A stretch of 64,000 bases of DNA from an uncultured Myxococcales bacterium (GCA_937949945.1 CALFEQ010000180.1:75589-139588); one strand, 5' to 3'. Counted from the stretch's first letter, positions 7,783 to 17,450 are shown. Numbers and translations: made by a program. Notes: generated by a model from the sequence alone, not told the origin.

Positions 7783-8385
7783 ATGGATGCCGCCATCCTC
7801 GGTCGCGCCCGCGCGGGTGACCGCGAGGCCATGGAGCGTCTCCTCGAGTCCGTCGCCCCGTCCATCCGCCGGTTCGCCCTCGGCATGTGCAAGAACGAGG
7901 CAGACGCGGACGACGTCGTGCAGGACGCTCTGCTCTCGATCGCGACGAAGCTCGGCTCGTTCGAAGGCCATTCGGCCTTCGCGACGTGGGCGTTCACGCT
8001 CGCGCGAACGGCTTGCGCGCGGAGGCGACGCGGCCTGAAGAATCGACCGGCCGAAGGCGAAGAGGTACTCGATACGCAGCCCTCGACGGCGTTCGGTCCC
8101 GAAGAGCGAGCCGCCCGTCGGGAGATCGGCGCGCTCGTCGCACGCGCGCTGGAGACGCTGCCCGACGACTATCGGTCGGTCTTGGTCCTGCGGGACGGTG
8201 AGGGGCTCACGGCGCCGGAAGCGGCCGTTCTCCTCGGTACGTCGGTCACTGCGCTGAAGAGCCGACTCTACCGCGCTCGCTCCGCCCTGCGCGAGGCGCT
8301 CGGCGACCTCGTCGAGGACGACCCGCCACGACGCTCTCTCTCTGCCGAAGGAGTGGCGACGAGGTTCGCGTCCGGGCCGCGATGA
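7783..8385 (+). CDS. RNA polymerase sigma factor, ECF/sigma-70 family
   Basis: The 200-residue protein has sigma region 2 (about 10-85: NEADADDVVQDALLSIATKL and FATWAFTLARTACARRRR) and region 4 (about 125-180: LPDDYRSVLVLRDGEGLTAPEAAVLLG then a helix-turn-helix TALKSRLYRARSALREAL). There is no region 1 or 3, as in extracytoplasmic-function sigma factors. ATG at 7783 follows TATAGT by 7 nt and is the first residue of the recognisable domain. No anti-sigma gene is adjacent: upstream is a divergent hydrolase and downstream a convergent lipoprotein gene. Its regulation is therefore likely by expression or by an unlinked partner. Confidence 0.9.
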   Translation: MDAAILGRARAGDREAMERLLESVAPSIRRFALGMCKNEADADDVVQDALLSIATKLGSFEGHSAFATWAFTLARTACARRRRGLKNRPAEGEEVLDTQPSTAFGPEERAARREIGALVARALETLPDDYRSVLVLRDGEGLTAPEAAVLLGTSVTALKSRLYRARSALREALGDLVEDDPPRRSLSAEGVATRFASGPR

Positions 8386-8391
8386 GCGCGA

Positions 8392-10395
8392 TCACTCGGG
8401 ATCGCACGGACCGTCGCACGGATGGATGACGGTGCCTCCGGGACGGAGGAACTCCGCCATCTGCCGCACGGCCGCGGGATTCACGCGGACGGCCTCGTGC
8501 ACCTCGTTCGGAGGGAGGGGCTCCGGCAAGGCCGAGCCGCTCGTGTCGACGTGGTAGTCGAACAGCGTGATCGCGCTCTGGCTCGGATCGGTCGCGGGCT
8601 CGAGCCCGAAGACCTCGAGCGGCGACGGCGTCGTCAGCTTCAGCCCGAGCGCGCGCGCGTGGAGGAAGCTTCCCGCGTTCGGCACGGCCGGATCTCCGAG
8701 ACCGATCTGCATGAGCACGCGACGGTCGGGCGGGCTGTCGGGAAGCGGCCGAGCCTCGACGAGCGGCGCGTACGTCACGGGGTCGATCCTGTCGAACACG
8801 CGCTGGGCCATCGCCTGGTATGCCTGCGAGACGAGCTCGTCCCTGAACGCCGCGTCGAGGACGAGGGCGAAGGTGCCGAACGGCCCCGCGCGCGGCATCA
8901 TGTGCGAGAAGCCGCCGCCTCCGACGTTGAGCACGGCGCGCGAGATGTTCGGATCGAGCGCCACGAACGTGCCACCGAGGATGTGGGCCATGCTCGCGCC
9001 GAAGTACGCGACGAACGACGGATCGTAGAGCGGCTGGCCCGCGTTCGACTCGCCGCCGGGCCCCGTCACCACGCCCTCTCCTTCCTGCGGGCGCACGAGC
9101 TCCGGGACCCTCGCGAGCGGACCGCGGATCGCGCTCGTCATCACGAGCCAGTTCGCCATCGCCTGGTGCACGCGCTCGTTGAAGTCGATGCCGTGGGCCG
9201 GGTCCTCGCCCAAGACGTTGCCGACGTGACCGAGGTCCTCCTTCGCCATGCCCCACCAGTCGATGCCGAACTCGACCGCGGCGAGGCCCTCGGCGATCGT
9301 CTGCGCGCCGTTCCCGTCGAGCTCGGCCCGGCCGCCGAAGAAGCCGTGGCCGTAAGCGAGCGCGCGACCGGGCTCGAAGCGATCGCGCACGGCGATGGGG
9401 ACGTTCGCCGTGAACTCGAAGGTCGTCGTGCCGTTCTGCGCCACCTTCCCGTCGGGCCCGCGGAAGAGGCGTCCGCCGGGACCAGGCGCGTCGAGGAACA
9501 GCGGCGCGCTGACGGTGCCGACGATCTTGCGCCAGATCCGATCCGTGCCCGGCGTCACCTCCGTGATCGTCACCGTGGGCTCGTTCGACGCGAGCCACGC
9601 GAGCGTGAGCTCCCGCACCCTCAACATGTCCGTGCGCGGCTCCTCCTCGCTGCCCGTCGTGAAGTCCCACGCGAGCTGGAGCTCCCGGCGAGCGATACCG
9701 GCTCGCTCCAGAGGATCGAAGACGTCGCGATCGAAGCGCTCGCGCATCGCATCGATGGCGGGATCCGCCTCGCGGTCGCGCAGGCGACGGAAGCCCTCCG
9801 GCGGCGGAGCGAGGCCGCTGCCGTCCGCGAGACGGACGCCCTTGAGGGCGACGACGTACCTCCTCTTCGGCTCGAGGGGCCGGAACGGCCGGAGGACGAG
9901 CGGCTCGTGCTCGGGGTCTACGCCGCGATCGATCTTGTCGGTGTAGTGCGGCACGAGCGAGCCGGTCTCCGTGTCGAGGATGACCGTCGCGCTCGCCGGC
10001 GTGGCGCTCGCGTTCGGATCGTCGAGCAGGCTCGGCAGCCCTTCGCGCGTGACGTGGCTCGGAAGCGTTGCGACGATCGACGGGATGAGCGAGAACCCGT
10101 CCATCGCGACGACGTCGTGGATGTCGGCGACCTCGCCCGTCGTCTTGCGCGGCTTCGCCTCGCCCGTCAGCACGATGCGCGGGCCGTTCGGCGTCTCGAT
10201 GCGATAGAAGTCCGACGGGTAAGGCAACATGCACGGGCCGCGCGACACCTCGTCGGCCACCTCGCCGGCGAGCAGCGGCTGGCATCCTTCCGCGACGACG
10301 AGCGGCGTGCGTTCCGCGCTCTGTTCGGAGGAACAGCCGCCGGCGGCGGAGACGACGAGCACCACGAACGGAAAGACGAGCCTCGCGAGCTGCAC
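8392..10395 (-). CDS. large lipoprotein with lipase-like alpha/beta-hydrolase character
   Basis: The 667-residue protein starts with a signal peptide and lipobox (SAAGGC-SS). The start of the mature part contains LPYPSDFYRIETPNG, reminiscent of the N-terminal domain of secreted bacterial virulence-factor lipases. Further on are GHGFFGG, which could form an oxyanion hole, and YFGASMAHILGG, a likely nucleophile-Ser elbow; the C-terminal part has further hydrolase-like features (LFDYHVDTSGS). GTG at 10395 was chosen because TATCCA lies 8 nt upstream and the signal peptide begins there. The substrate is unknown, probably an extracellular ester. It converges with the sigma factor gene, 6 bp apart. 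Confidence 0.65.
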   Translation of the reverse strand: MQLARLVFPFVVLVVSAAGGCSSEQSAERTPLVVAEGCQPLLAGEVADEVSRGPCMLPYPSDFYRIETPNGPRIVLTGEAKPRKTTGEVADIHDVVAMDGFSLIPSIVATLPSHVTREGLPSLLDDPNASATPASATVILDTETGSLVPHYTDKIDRGVDPEHEPLVLRPFRPLEPKRRYVVALKGVRLADGSGLAPPPEGFRRLRDREADPAIDAMRERFDRDVFDPLERAGIARRELQLAWDFTTGSEEEPRTDMLRVRELTLAWLASNEPTVTITEVTPGTDRIWRKIVGTVSAPLFLDAPGPGGRLFRGPDGKVAQNGTTTFEFTANVPIAVRDRFEPGRALAYGHGFFGGRAELDGNGAQTIAEGLAAVEFGIDWWGMAKEDLGHVGNVLGEDPAHGIDFNERVHQAMANWLVMTSAIRGPLARVPELVRPQEGEGVVTGPGGESNAGQPLYDPSFVAYFGASMAHILGGTFVALDPNISRAVLNVGGGGFSHMMPRAGPFGTFALVLDAAFRDELVSQAYQAMAQRVFDRIDPVTYAPLVEARPLPDSPPDRRVLMQIGLGDPAVPNAGSFLHARALGLKLTTPSPLEVFGLEPATDPSQSAITLFDYHVDTSGSALPEPLPPNEVHEAVRVNPAAVRQMAEFLRPGGTVIHPCDGPCDPE

Positions 10396-10403
10396 GGCGC
10401 GGA

Positions 10404-10409
10404 TGGATA
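10404..10409 (-). promoter_or_regulatory. -10 element TATCCA for the lipase-like lipoprotein
   Basis: Read on the minus strand, TATCCA ends 8 nt before GTG at 10395. The sixth base departs from TANNNT. No Shine-Dalgarno is present, consistent with a leaderless start. Confidence 0.35.
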
Positions 10410-10595
10410 CCACACCGCCCTTCACGGAAAGCGGAAAGGAGCTCGCGCAGTTGCACGCACACCTACGCCGATCCCGAATCGATCCGTGAGCCCCATGGAA
10501 CCCTGGGTGGGGAAGCTCGAGCGCGATTGGAGCGGCGAAAAACCGAGGGTTGTCGCGGTACCCGGACGCGCACGTGCCTTGCTTTGCGAGAGGGA

Positions 10596-11870
10596 ATGCT
10601 CGAATACGTCGACGTCTCGCGAGATCCCTCGGCTCGGGCGCGCTCAGGGGTCGACGATGCACAGATGGCGGAGGCTCGTGCCCTCGGCTTCGAGCTCACG
10701 GGGTGGATCGCCAGCGTGTTCCGGTCTCACGCGATGGTGAGCGCAGTGTTCGCTCACCGCAGCGGCCGCATGCTCGTCGAGCTCACCCGGGACCTGTTCG
10801 ACGAGGTCACCTTCAAGACGCTGTTCGAAGACGGCACCATCGTCGCGACCAACAGCAAGCCTCCGGAGAAGCACTGGCGAAGGATCCGCCACGGCATCTT
10901 CCCGCCGGCACGGCACCGGATCGACTTCGCCGTCTTCGAGCTCCGCTCGATCGCCGAGCTCGCGACGCATCACGAGGCGCGCGTTCGGGCGTACGAAGAG
11001 CTCGGGCACAGGCCGCTGCGCTGGCACGACCGGCGGACGGCGCTGGCGATCAAGAAGCGCTGGCGCGAGGTCTCGGCTCCACGAATGCGGAGGCAGCTCG
11101 CCATCGCGATGGCGATCGGGATCGCCGTCTGCGCGCTCGCGCTCGTCGCCGGGTTCGGCGCGCCGCACCTCCTTCCGAAAGAGCTCGCGATGATCGCCGG
11201 GGCGATCCTCACGCTGGGTGCCTTCGGCGCGGTGCCCGCCGGCTACGTCGCGCTCGTCCTCTCTCTCCGACACGTCGCGCCCGTCCTCGCGAGGAATGCG
11301 CCTGCCCCGCCTCCGAGGCCCGCGACCGAGCTGCTCGCGCTCGCCGACACGGTGAAGCAGGGTCTACTGCCGCCCGAGGCGACTTCACGGCCGTCCGTCG
11401 TCGTGACGAGCGCGCCGCACATCGATCCCGCGGAGCTCGCCCGCATGCAGCGGGTCGATCTCGGGATCGCCATCGTGGACGCTCTCGCTATGCCGGTGCT
11501 CGCGCTCGGCGGGCTGTTCGCGCGCGGCGAGGTGGGCGCGCTCGTCGCGGTCGGCGCGGTGTTCGTCCTCGACGGCGTGCTGCTCATGACGCTCCGAACG
11601 ACACGCGGTGACCTCCTCCGAGCGCTCCTCGTCCCGAAGCTCGTCGACGGCGGCGCCTGCGCCGGACGCGCATGCGCGCTGAACGGACGGTGGCTCGGAT
11701 GCGTATGGGTGGTTCTCGGCGCGCTCTGCCTCGTCGGCGCGCACGAGACGCTCGCAGCTCCGTCCGAGCCCATCGAGCCGGGCGTCCTCGTTCAGTGGCT
11801 CGTGATCGTCGCCTTCCTCGTCTTCATGGCGATCTCTCGCACGCGTAGCCGCCATCGGCGCTTCGCGTGA
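10596..11870 (+). CDS. multi-pass membrane protein of unknown function
   Basis: The 424-residue protein has a soluble N-terminal half (about 1-165), then hydrophobic pairs at about 170-200, 210-235, 310-345 and 370-420, suggesting six or so membrane helices in three hairpins, with a Pro-rich loop between the second and third. No catalytic motif is recognised. The start is uncertain: ATG at 10596 has GAGAGGG almost touching it, which is closer than usual, and an earlier in-frame start is possible. The stop codon abuts the stop of the convergent reductase gene (TGATCA). Confidence 0.6.
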   Translation: MLEYVDVSRDPSARARSGVDDAQMAEARALGFELTGWIASVFRSHAMVSAVFAHRSGRMLVELTRDLFDEVTFKTLFEDGTIVATNSKPPEKHWRRIRHGIFPPARHRIDFAVFELRSIAELATHHEARVRAYEELGHRPLRWHDRRTALAIKKRWREVSAPRMRRQLAIAMAIGIAVCALALVAGFGAPHLLPKELAMIAGAILTLGAFGAVPAGYVALVLSLRHVAPVLARNAPAPPPRPATELLALADTVKQGLLPPEATSRPSVVVTSAPHIDPAELARMQRVDLGIAIVDALAMPVLALGGLFARGEVGALVAVGAVFVLDGVLLMTLRTTRGDLLRALLVPKLVDGGACAGRACALNGRWLGCVWVVLGALCLVGAHETLAAPSEPIEPGVLVQWLVIVAFLVFMAISRTRSRHRRFA

Positions 11871-14800
11871 TCAGCTCGCCTTCCGGAGCGGCGGGTCGAT
11901 CACGTCGAGGAACGCGAGATCGTCGAGGTACTTGTGGACGAGCGCTTCGCTGACGTGCGGGAGCTCCGCGAGCTCCTCCGAGATCGCGCGGAGGGCGCCC
12001 ACGAAACGCGAGCCGTCGACCCGAGGCTCGTGCTCGCCCCGAGGGTGCGCCCATGCGTGGAGGAGCGCGAGCGGAGAGTGGCGACGCCGGGGCTCGCTCA
12101 GACCCGAGAGGCGCTCGCGGAAGATCCGGTACCACGCGTCGTAGTCGGCGATCCGCGCCACGCGATACCCGGCGGAGCGGATCCAGCTCACGATGGTGTC
12201 GAGGGTGATGCCGTCGTCGCGGTGCGGATTGCACACGTGGAACGTCTCGAAGCCGAGGCCGCGCGAGCGATGCACCGAGAGCGCCGCGATCGACCGCGCG
12301 ACGACGTCCACCGGCTCGCCGTCGAAGTGCCTCGCCTGGCTCGGCGCGCCGGGCGCGTAGAACGAACGAGGCGCGACGCCCGTGTAGACGATCCCGGCCA
12401 GCAGCCGCGTGAAGAAGTCCGGCACGTTCACCTGCCCGCGGTAGCGGCCGTGCGCCATGATGTCGGTCGGCCGGAAAACGGTGACGGGTAGCCCCAGCTT
12501 CTCGGCGGCGTCCCGGAGGAGGAGCTCGCTCGCCCACTTCGTTCCCGTGTAGCCGGCGGCGTAACGACCCTCCGTCGGGCGCTCGGCGACGAGGGCGCGC
12601 AGGTCCTCGTCCTCCTGCACGGGGGTGCTCCTCTCCAGGCCGGCGAGCACGCCGATCGTGGAGACGTACGCGATCGACTTCGCGCGACCGGCGAGCGCGA
12701 GCCGCATCGCCTCGACGGTGCCGAGCACGTTGGGCTCGAAGAGCTGCTCGTAACCGAGCGCGTGGTTCACGAGCGCGCCGTTGTGGACGACGAGGTCGAC
12801 CTCGCTTTCGACACGCTCCCACGCCTCGTCGGACAGCCCGAGGCGCGGCTTCATGAGGTCGCCCGCGAGCACGACGAGCCGTCCGTCGGCCGAAGCCTCC
12901 GCGAACCTCGCCGCGAGCGTCGGATCGGTTCGGTACGTGCTCGCGAGCCGCTCGTACGCCGCGGCGTCGCTCGGCGCGCGCACGAGCGCGTAGAGCCTCG
13001 CGCCCTCCCCTCGCGTCGGACCCGCCAGGCGCTCGAGGAGCTCGAGCGCGAGGAAGCGCCCGAGAAAGCCGTTCGCGCCGGTGAGGAACGCGACCTCCGC
13101 GCGCGGCGAAAGCTCGCGCCGCGGGAGGGCCTTCGCCCGTTCGATCTCGTCGGGCGCGAGGAAGGCTTCGATGCGGACGTCGTCGGCGCGGACGGCCTTG
13201 GCGCCGACCCCGTGCACGTCCTCGAACCGGACCGGCCGGCGCGCCCTCTGTACGAGCGCACGCTCGACGTGCTGCGCGACGGAGCGGACGCTGCTCGTCG
13301 GATCGAGCAAGACGCCGATCGGGACGCGGACGCCGCAGAGGTCGTGGATGAGCGCCTCGAGGCCGACGGCGCTCAGCGAGTCGCCGCCGAGCTGCACGAA
13401 GCTACGTTCCGCCTGCGACGCGTCGATGTCCGGGACGCCGACGATCGCGGCCATCGCCTTCCTCACCTTCTCGTCGATCGAGCGCGCGCGATCGCCCGCG
13501 AGACCGTGGAGCTCCTCGACCTGCACGCGCTCGATCGCCTCGTACAGCGCCTCGAGCCGCTCGCCGTACCGAGCACGGAGCTTCGCGCGCGCCGGCTTCT
13601 TGCTCTCGGTGAGGAGGCCATTTTCGGCCGTGAACGGCTCGCGCTCGATCACGAAATCGCGCGGCACCTCGTACCCGTGGAGGCGCTCCTCCCGACCGAT
13701 GCGGAGGAGCTCGCTTCGCACGAGCTGCTTCAGCGACGCGTCGTCGACGTCTCCGAGGTGGGCGCGCGCCGCGTCGAGGTCGGGCACGACGACCGCGAGG
13801 AGGTAGGACCGAACGCCGCTCCCGTAGAGGTACACCTGGCGGATGAAGGGGCTGCGCGACGCGAAGAGCCCCTCGAGCCGCGACGTCGCGACGAACTCAC
13901 CCTGCGCGAGCTTGAGGACGTTCTTCGCGCGGTCGATCCAGACGATGCGATCGGGCCCGCGTTGCTCGACGATGTCTCCCGTGTGGAGGAACCCCTCCTC
14001 GTCGATGACGGCCTTCGTCGCCTCGTCGTTCGCGTAATAGCCGGGCGTGAGCGACGGCGACTTCACGAGGAGCTCTCCCCGCGGATACGGCGCGTCCGTC
14101 GTGCGATAGCCGAGCTCCGGAACGTCGATGATGCGCCACTCGACGTCCGGGTGGATGTGTCCGTTGCACGCGATCGAGCCGACCTCCGTCGACCCGTATG
14201 CGTCGAGGACCGGCACCTCGAAGCACCGCTTCAAGAAGGAGATCACCTCCGGCGGCGTCGGTGCCGTGCCGACCGTGAGGCGGAGCAGCCGATCGCCGAG
14301 GAACGATCCCCGCATCCATTCCATGACCTGCTCGCCGACGCGCTCCCGGTCGGCCTCGTCGTGCACGTCGCGCGAGCGGCGGAGGACCTCGCTCTGGAAG
14401 CGGTGGTAGATGGTCTCGGAGACGCGCGGCGCGAGGAAGAGCGCGGTCGGACGCGCGAGCTGGATGTCTTCGAAGAGCGTCGACATGTCGCTCTTCGCGA
14501 CGAAGCAGGTCAGGCCTCCGCGCAGGATCGACTGCATCACGCCGAAGCGCCCCGCGCCGTGGTTGAGCGGCATGTAGCCGACGGTGACGAGCGGAACGCC
14601 CCGTAGATCGCCGGCGAGCCGACTCCGCGATCCCATGTGGAGCTGCCGGAGGAGCAGCCTCTCGGGCACCATGACGCCCTTCGGCGTGCCGGTGGAGCCC
14701 GACGTGTAATAGAGCGTCATCAGCGGGTCCGGCTCCCCGCGCGACGCGGGAAGGACCTTCGGCAGGATGCCTTCGCGTCCGACGGCTTCCACGTCGCGCA

Positions 14801-15455
14801 TGCGATGGACGGCCAGCGCGGGTTCGTGAGACGCCGTCTTCGGCCCCGCGCCGTCGGGCAGGTCCATCACGACGATGCCCCGCACGGACGGGCACCGCGG
14901 AACGACTTGCGCGATCGCGTCGAGCACCTCGACGCTGCAGACCACGCAAGAGGGCCGCGTCTCGCGGAGGATCTGCTCGAGGTCGCCGGGGCTCATTCCC
15001 GTCTGGAGCGGCACGGACACGGCCGCGAGGTACGTGCAGGCGAGATCCGCGACGACCCAATCGACGCTCCCGAAACCGCAGATGCCGACGAAGTCTCCCG
15101 TGCGCACGAGGCCGGCGCGCACGAGGCCGCTCGCGAACGCACACGTCCGGCTCCACACCTCGCGATACGTCACCGTCTGGAAGCCCGGCGAAAGGTGCCG
15201 GTCGGCGCCGGCGATCGCGACCGCTCGCTCGCCGAAGCATGCGCGATCGGCGTAGAGGTCGAAGGCCGTCTCGAGCGTCTCGATCGCCGTCGTGCGACTT
15301 CGAACGACCTCGAGCGCCTCGTCGGACGGCATGGCGCCCTGGAGCTCGCGATCGCCCGCCAGCATTCGGCGCAGGCGCTCGGACGAACGGAGGAGCAGCT
15401 CGTCCGTGCGAGGCTCCTCCGCTCGGGATCCGGTGCTCGCTCCGATCGCCGCCAT
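11871..15455 (-). CDS. car: carboxylic acid reductase (adenylation - carrier - thioester reductase)
   Basis: The 1194-residue length matches carboxylic acid reductases (about 1170). Domains in order: ANL adenylation (about 60-640) with YTSGSTGTPKG at 250-260 and DAYGSTEVGS near 418-427; a carrier domain with GGDSLSA, the phosphopantetheine Ser at 693; and a C-terminal NADPH reductase with FLTGANGFLG (790-799) and the Tyr969/Lys973 pair in YTGTK. It activates a carboxylic acid with ATP, loads it on the carrier arm and releases the aldehyde by hydride transfer. A separate phosphopantetheinyl transferase is needed and is not in the window. The natural substrate (fatty or aromatic acid) is unknown. 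ATG at 15455 is preceded by TAGGGA 7 nt upstream. Confidence 0.95.
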   Translation of the reverse strand: MAAIGASTGSRAEEPRTDELLLRSSERLRRMLAGDRELQGAMPSDEALEVVRSRTTAIETLETAFDLYADRACFGERAVAIAGADRHLSPGFQTVTYREVWSRTCAFASGLVRAGLVRTGDFVGICGFGSVDWVVADLACTYLAAVSVPLQTGMSPGDLEQILRETRPSCVVCSVEVLDAIAQVVPRCPSVRGIVVMDLPDGAGPKTASHEPALAVHRMRDVEAVGREGILPKVLPASRGEPDPLMTLYYTSGSTGTPKGVMVPERLLLRQLHMGSRSRLAGDLRGVPLVTVGYMPLNHGAGRFGVMQSILRGGLTCFVAKSDMSTLFEDIQLARPTALFLAPRVSETIYHRFQSEVLRRSRDVHDEADRERVGEQVMEWMRGSFLGDRLLRLTVGTAPTPPEVISFLKRCFEVPVLDAYGSTEVGSIACNGHIHPDVEWRIIDVPELGYRTTDAPYPRGELLVKSPSLTPGYYANDEATKAVIDEEGFLHTGDIVEQRGPDRIVWIDRAKNVLKLAQGEFVATSRLEGLFASRSPFIRQVYLYGSGVRSYLLAVVVPDLDAARAHLGDVDDASLKQLVRSELLRIGREERLHGYEVPRDFVIEREPFTAENGLLTESKKPARAKLRARYGERLEALYEAIERVQVEELHGLAGDRARSIDEKVRKAMAAIVGVPDIDASQAERSFVQLGGDSLSAVGLEALIHDLCGVRVPIGVLLDPTSSVRSVAQHVERALVQRARRPVRFEDVHGVGAKAVRADDVRIEAFLAPDEIERAKALPRRELSPRAEVAFLTGANGFLGRFLALELLERLAGPTRGEGARLYALVRAPSDAAAYERLASTYRTDPTLAARFAEASADGRLVVLAGDLMKPRLGLSDEAWERVESEVDLVVHNGALVNHALGYEQLFEPNVLGTVEAMRLALAGRAKSIAYVSTIGVLAGLERSTPVQEDEDLRALVAERPTEGRYAAGYTGTKWASELLLRDAAEKLGLPVTVFRPTDIMAHGRYRGQVNVPDFFTRLLAGIVYTGVAPRSFYAPGAPSQARHFDGEPVDVVARSIAALSVHRSRGLGFETFHVCNPHRDDGITLDTIVSWIRSAGYRVARIADYDAWYRIFRERLSGLSEPRRRHSPLALLHAWAHPRGEHEPRVDGSRFVGALRAISEELAELPHVSEALVHKYLDDLAFLDVIDPPLRKAS

Positions 15456-15509
15456 CGCCGGATCCCTAGGCCGGAGCGCACCACGATCAAGCTGACGTGG
15501 AGCGTGTCG

Positions 15510-16424
15510 TCAGAACCTCCCTTCGAGCGAAAGGCTCGCGCCTCGAGGAGTCACGACCGGAACTGCGGCGACGCGGTGCGATCGGTGCGCATCCTCGCGA
15601 GGCGTGCCCGTGACGAGCACGACGAGGCCGGCCACGAGCGTCGTCGCGCCCACGGCAGAGGCGATCATCGAGGCGGCGGCGGTCGTCCGCTCTCGCTCCG
15701 CAGCGTCGAGCGCTCGAGCGTCGCACGTCATGCCGGAACAGTGCGCGCGCACGTCCGCCTTCGCGTCGAGGTGCATCAGTCCGGCGACCGCACCGGTCGT
15801 GAGCCCGGCGATGCCCGTGCCGACGAGCACCCAACCGAGCGTCGAAGAGCCGCGCTGTTCGCTCGTCGGCGTGGGCGCGACGGCCGGGGTTCCGGCGTCG
15901 CTCGGCGGCGGAGCGACCGACGCGGGAGCAGCGGCCGGCTCGGGCGACGCCGGAGCCGCGGGGGCCGACGCGGGAGCGACACGCGCAGCCGGAGCGACGG
16001 GCGACGCCGGAGCCGTGGACGGAGCAGGCGGAGACGGAGGCGTGGAGACGGGTCGAGACGATGCCGTGTTCGCGAGCGGCGGCGTGCACGAGGTCATGCC
16101 CGCGCACGCCACGACCTCGGCGGGCGCCGGGCTCCATGCGCCCCTCCAGAACGGGGGCCTCTCGGAGCATCGAAACTCCTTCGCCACGGGCTTCTCGTCC
16201 ACGACGCGCACGAGCACGAACACCGCTCCGGGCGCGACCAGGTGCGGGCCCCCTTCGCGCAGCCCGAGGTAGGCGCAGCGATCGTGGAGGAACGCGTCGC
16301 CGGCGTCGTCGACCACGTGCAGCTTCGCGTCGTCGGCCGCCGCGCCGTCGGCGAGCGCATCGCGCCCGAAGAAGAGGCCCGCGAGCGCGAGCGACAGAGA
16401 GACGAGGAACGCTCCGCGCTTCAT
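15510..16424 (-). CDS. envelope protein with Pro/Ala linker and two C-terminal membrane helices
   Basis: The 304-residue protein has a Sec signal peptide (about 1-24, ending ALA-DG), a short domain containing four Cys (about 30-110), a long Ala/Pro-rich linker (about 115-180) and two hydrophobic helices flanking a loop with two Cys (HCSGMTC). The C-terminal plan resembles the TPR protein at 159-1049. ATG at 16424 overlaps the stop of the gene upstream by 4 bp and has GGAGG 8 nt before it. It is the third gene of an envelope operon; no function is recognised. Confidence 0.7.
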   Translation of the reverse strand: MKRGAFLVSLSLALAGLFFGRDALADGAAADDAKLHVVDDAGDAFLHDRCAYLGLREGGPHLVAPGAVFVLVRVVDEKPVAKEFRCSERPPFWRGAWSPAPAEVVACAGMTSCTPPLANTASSRPVSTPPSPPAPSTAPASPVAPAARVAPASAPAAPASPEPAAAPASVAPPPSDAGTPAVAPTPTSEQRGSSTLGWVLVGTGIAGLTTGAVAGLMHLDAKADVRAHCSGMTCDARALDAAERERTTAAASMIASAVGATTLVAGLVVLVTGTPREDAHRSHRVAAVPVVTPRGASLSLEGRF

Positions 16425-16951
16425 CGAACCGCCTCCAGGTTGTCCATGCGAACGCCCCAGTACGACGCGAGCCGCGCGCCGCGCGCGGATGCGACAGGGC
16501 GCACCTTCACGATGTCGCCCTCGACGACGATCTCCATGCACCCGGGCCAGAACGGGATGGCCGTGAAGAGCGCCATCCAGTCGGCCCCGCAGTGGCGGGT
16601 CATGACGCGGAGGTTGACGACGGCGTCGCCGCCCGCGGCCGCCGTCTGTCGGTTGACGGCATCGGAGATCTCGGTGCGAGGCGTGAGCTCGACGGCCGAG
16701 TAGAGCATCCCCCAAGCGGTCGCCTCGTGCTTCAGGGTCCCGACCTTCGCCATGCGCTCGTGCGGGACGAGGCTCCCGTCGGCGTCGCGCACCGCGCGCG
16801 AGAGCGAGATCGGGTACGCCGCTCGATCGGCGACGAGCTGCGTGCGCGCGCCGGCGCAGCCGGTCGCCCCGAGCGCGAGGACGACGGTGCTCACCGTCGA
16901 GAGGAAGCGCGTGATGCGACGCCCGAGCGAAAAGGAGCGATCAGCGCGCAT
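16421..16951 (-). CDS. lipoprotein, possibly of a YbjQ/TRL-like family
   Basis: The 176-residue protein has a signal peptide and lipobox (ALGATGC-AG, Cys33). A segment near the middle, DAVNRQTAAAGGDAVVNLRV, matches the style of YbjQ/TRL-like small lipoproteins, in which a helix is followed by G-x-D-A-V/I-x-N. The C-terminal part ends with two conserved-looking Cys in loops (RHCGADW, PGCMEI). It overlaps the upstream gene by 11 bp and the downstream gene by 4 bp, and has GGAGGTG 5 nt before ATG at 16951, so the three genes are translationally coupled. The family call is tentative. Confidence 0.65.
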   Translation of the reverse strand: MRADRSFSLGRRITRFLSTVSTVVLALGATGCAGARTQLVADRAAYPISLSRAVRDADGSLVPHERMAKVGTLKHEATAWGMLYSAVELTPRTEISDAVNRQTAAAGGDAVVNLRVMTRHCGADWMALFTAIPFWPGCMEIVVEGDIVKVRPVASARGARLASYWGVRMDNLEAVR

Positions 16952-17372
16952 GGGCCACCTCCACCACGCGGCCGTCGACCGCGATCGTCCGATCGGCCGA
17001 CGCGACGCCCGAACCGATGAGCACCCACCCGCTGACGCGAAGCTCGTCGATGCGCACGTCGCGATCGGCGCGGCCCTCGGTGGCCCGCAGCACGCGCTCG
17101 GAGAGCTCGTTGCTGCCGGTGGTGAGCACAAACGTCCGGGTGGTCGTCACCTCGATGTCGCCGATCTGCTCCGTCTCCCGAGAGACGCTCGCGTAGTCGA
17201 TCGCGACAGCGCTGACCTTCCCGACCACGACCTCCCCGCCGGCCCGATGACCGCCCACGCGGTCGATCGGCCCGAGGGTCACCGGGTTCGGCAGGTTCGG
17301 AGCCTCGAGGGTCGTGTAGCTGCACCCTACCGACAGGAGCGGCAGGAACGTGAGCACCGTCGTCCAACGCAT
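16941..17372 (-). CDS. small lipoprotein, first gene of the envelope operon
   Basis: The 143-residue protein has a signal peptide with lipobox (LLSVGC-SY, Cys17) and a beta-rich mature part. No family is recognised. ATG at 17372 is used; GTG at 17378, two codons earlier, is equally possible, and neither has a strong ribosome site. It lies 79 bp downstream of the ppsR stop on the same strand and probably has its own promoter in that gap, where GTAC-ATTC-GTAC forms a small dyad. It overlaps the next gene. Confidence 0.65.
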   Translation of the reverse strand: MRWTTVLTFLPLLSVGCSYTTLEAPNLPNPVTLGPIDRVGGHRAGGEVVVGKVSAVAIDYASVSRETEQIGDIEVTTTRTFVLTTGSNELSERVLRATEGRADRDVRIDELRVSGWVLIGSGVASADRTIAVDGRVVEVAHAR

Positions 17373-17450
17373 GCCCACTCGTTCGGCCGCGGAGCCGACC
17401 GGTTGCGTACATTCGTACGGGCGACTCTTTTTTTCCGCCCCGGGCGCCGG

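Noticed and set aside
17428..17434. Seven-T run as a terminator
   Set aside because: No plus-strand gene lies upstream to be terminated, and on the minus strand, where ppsR ends, it is an A-run.
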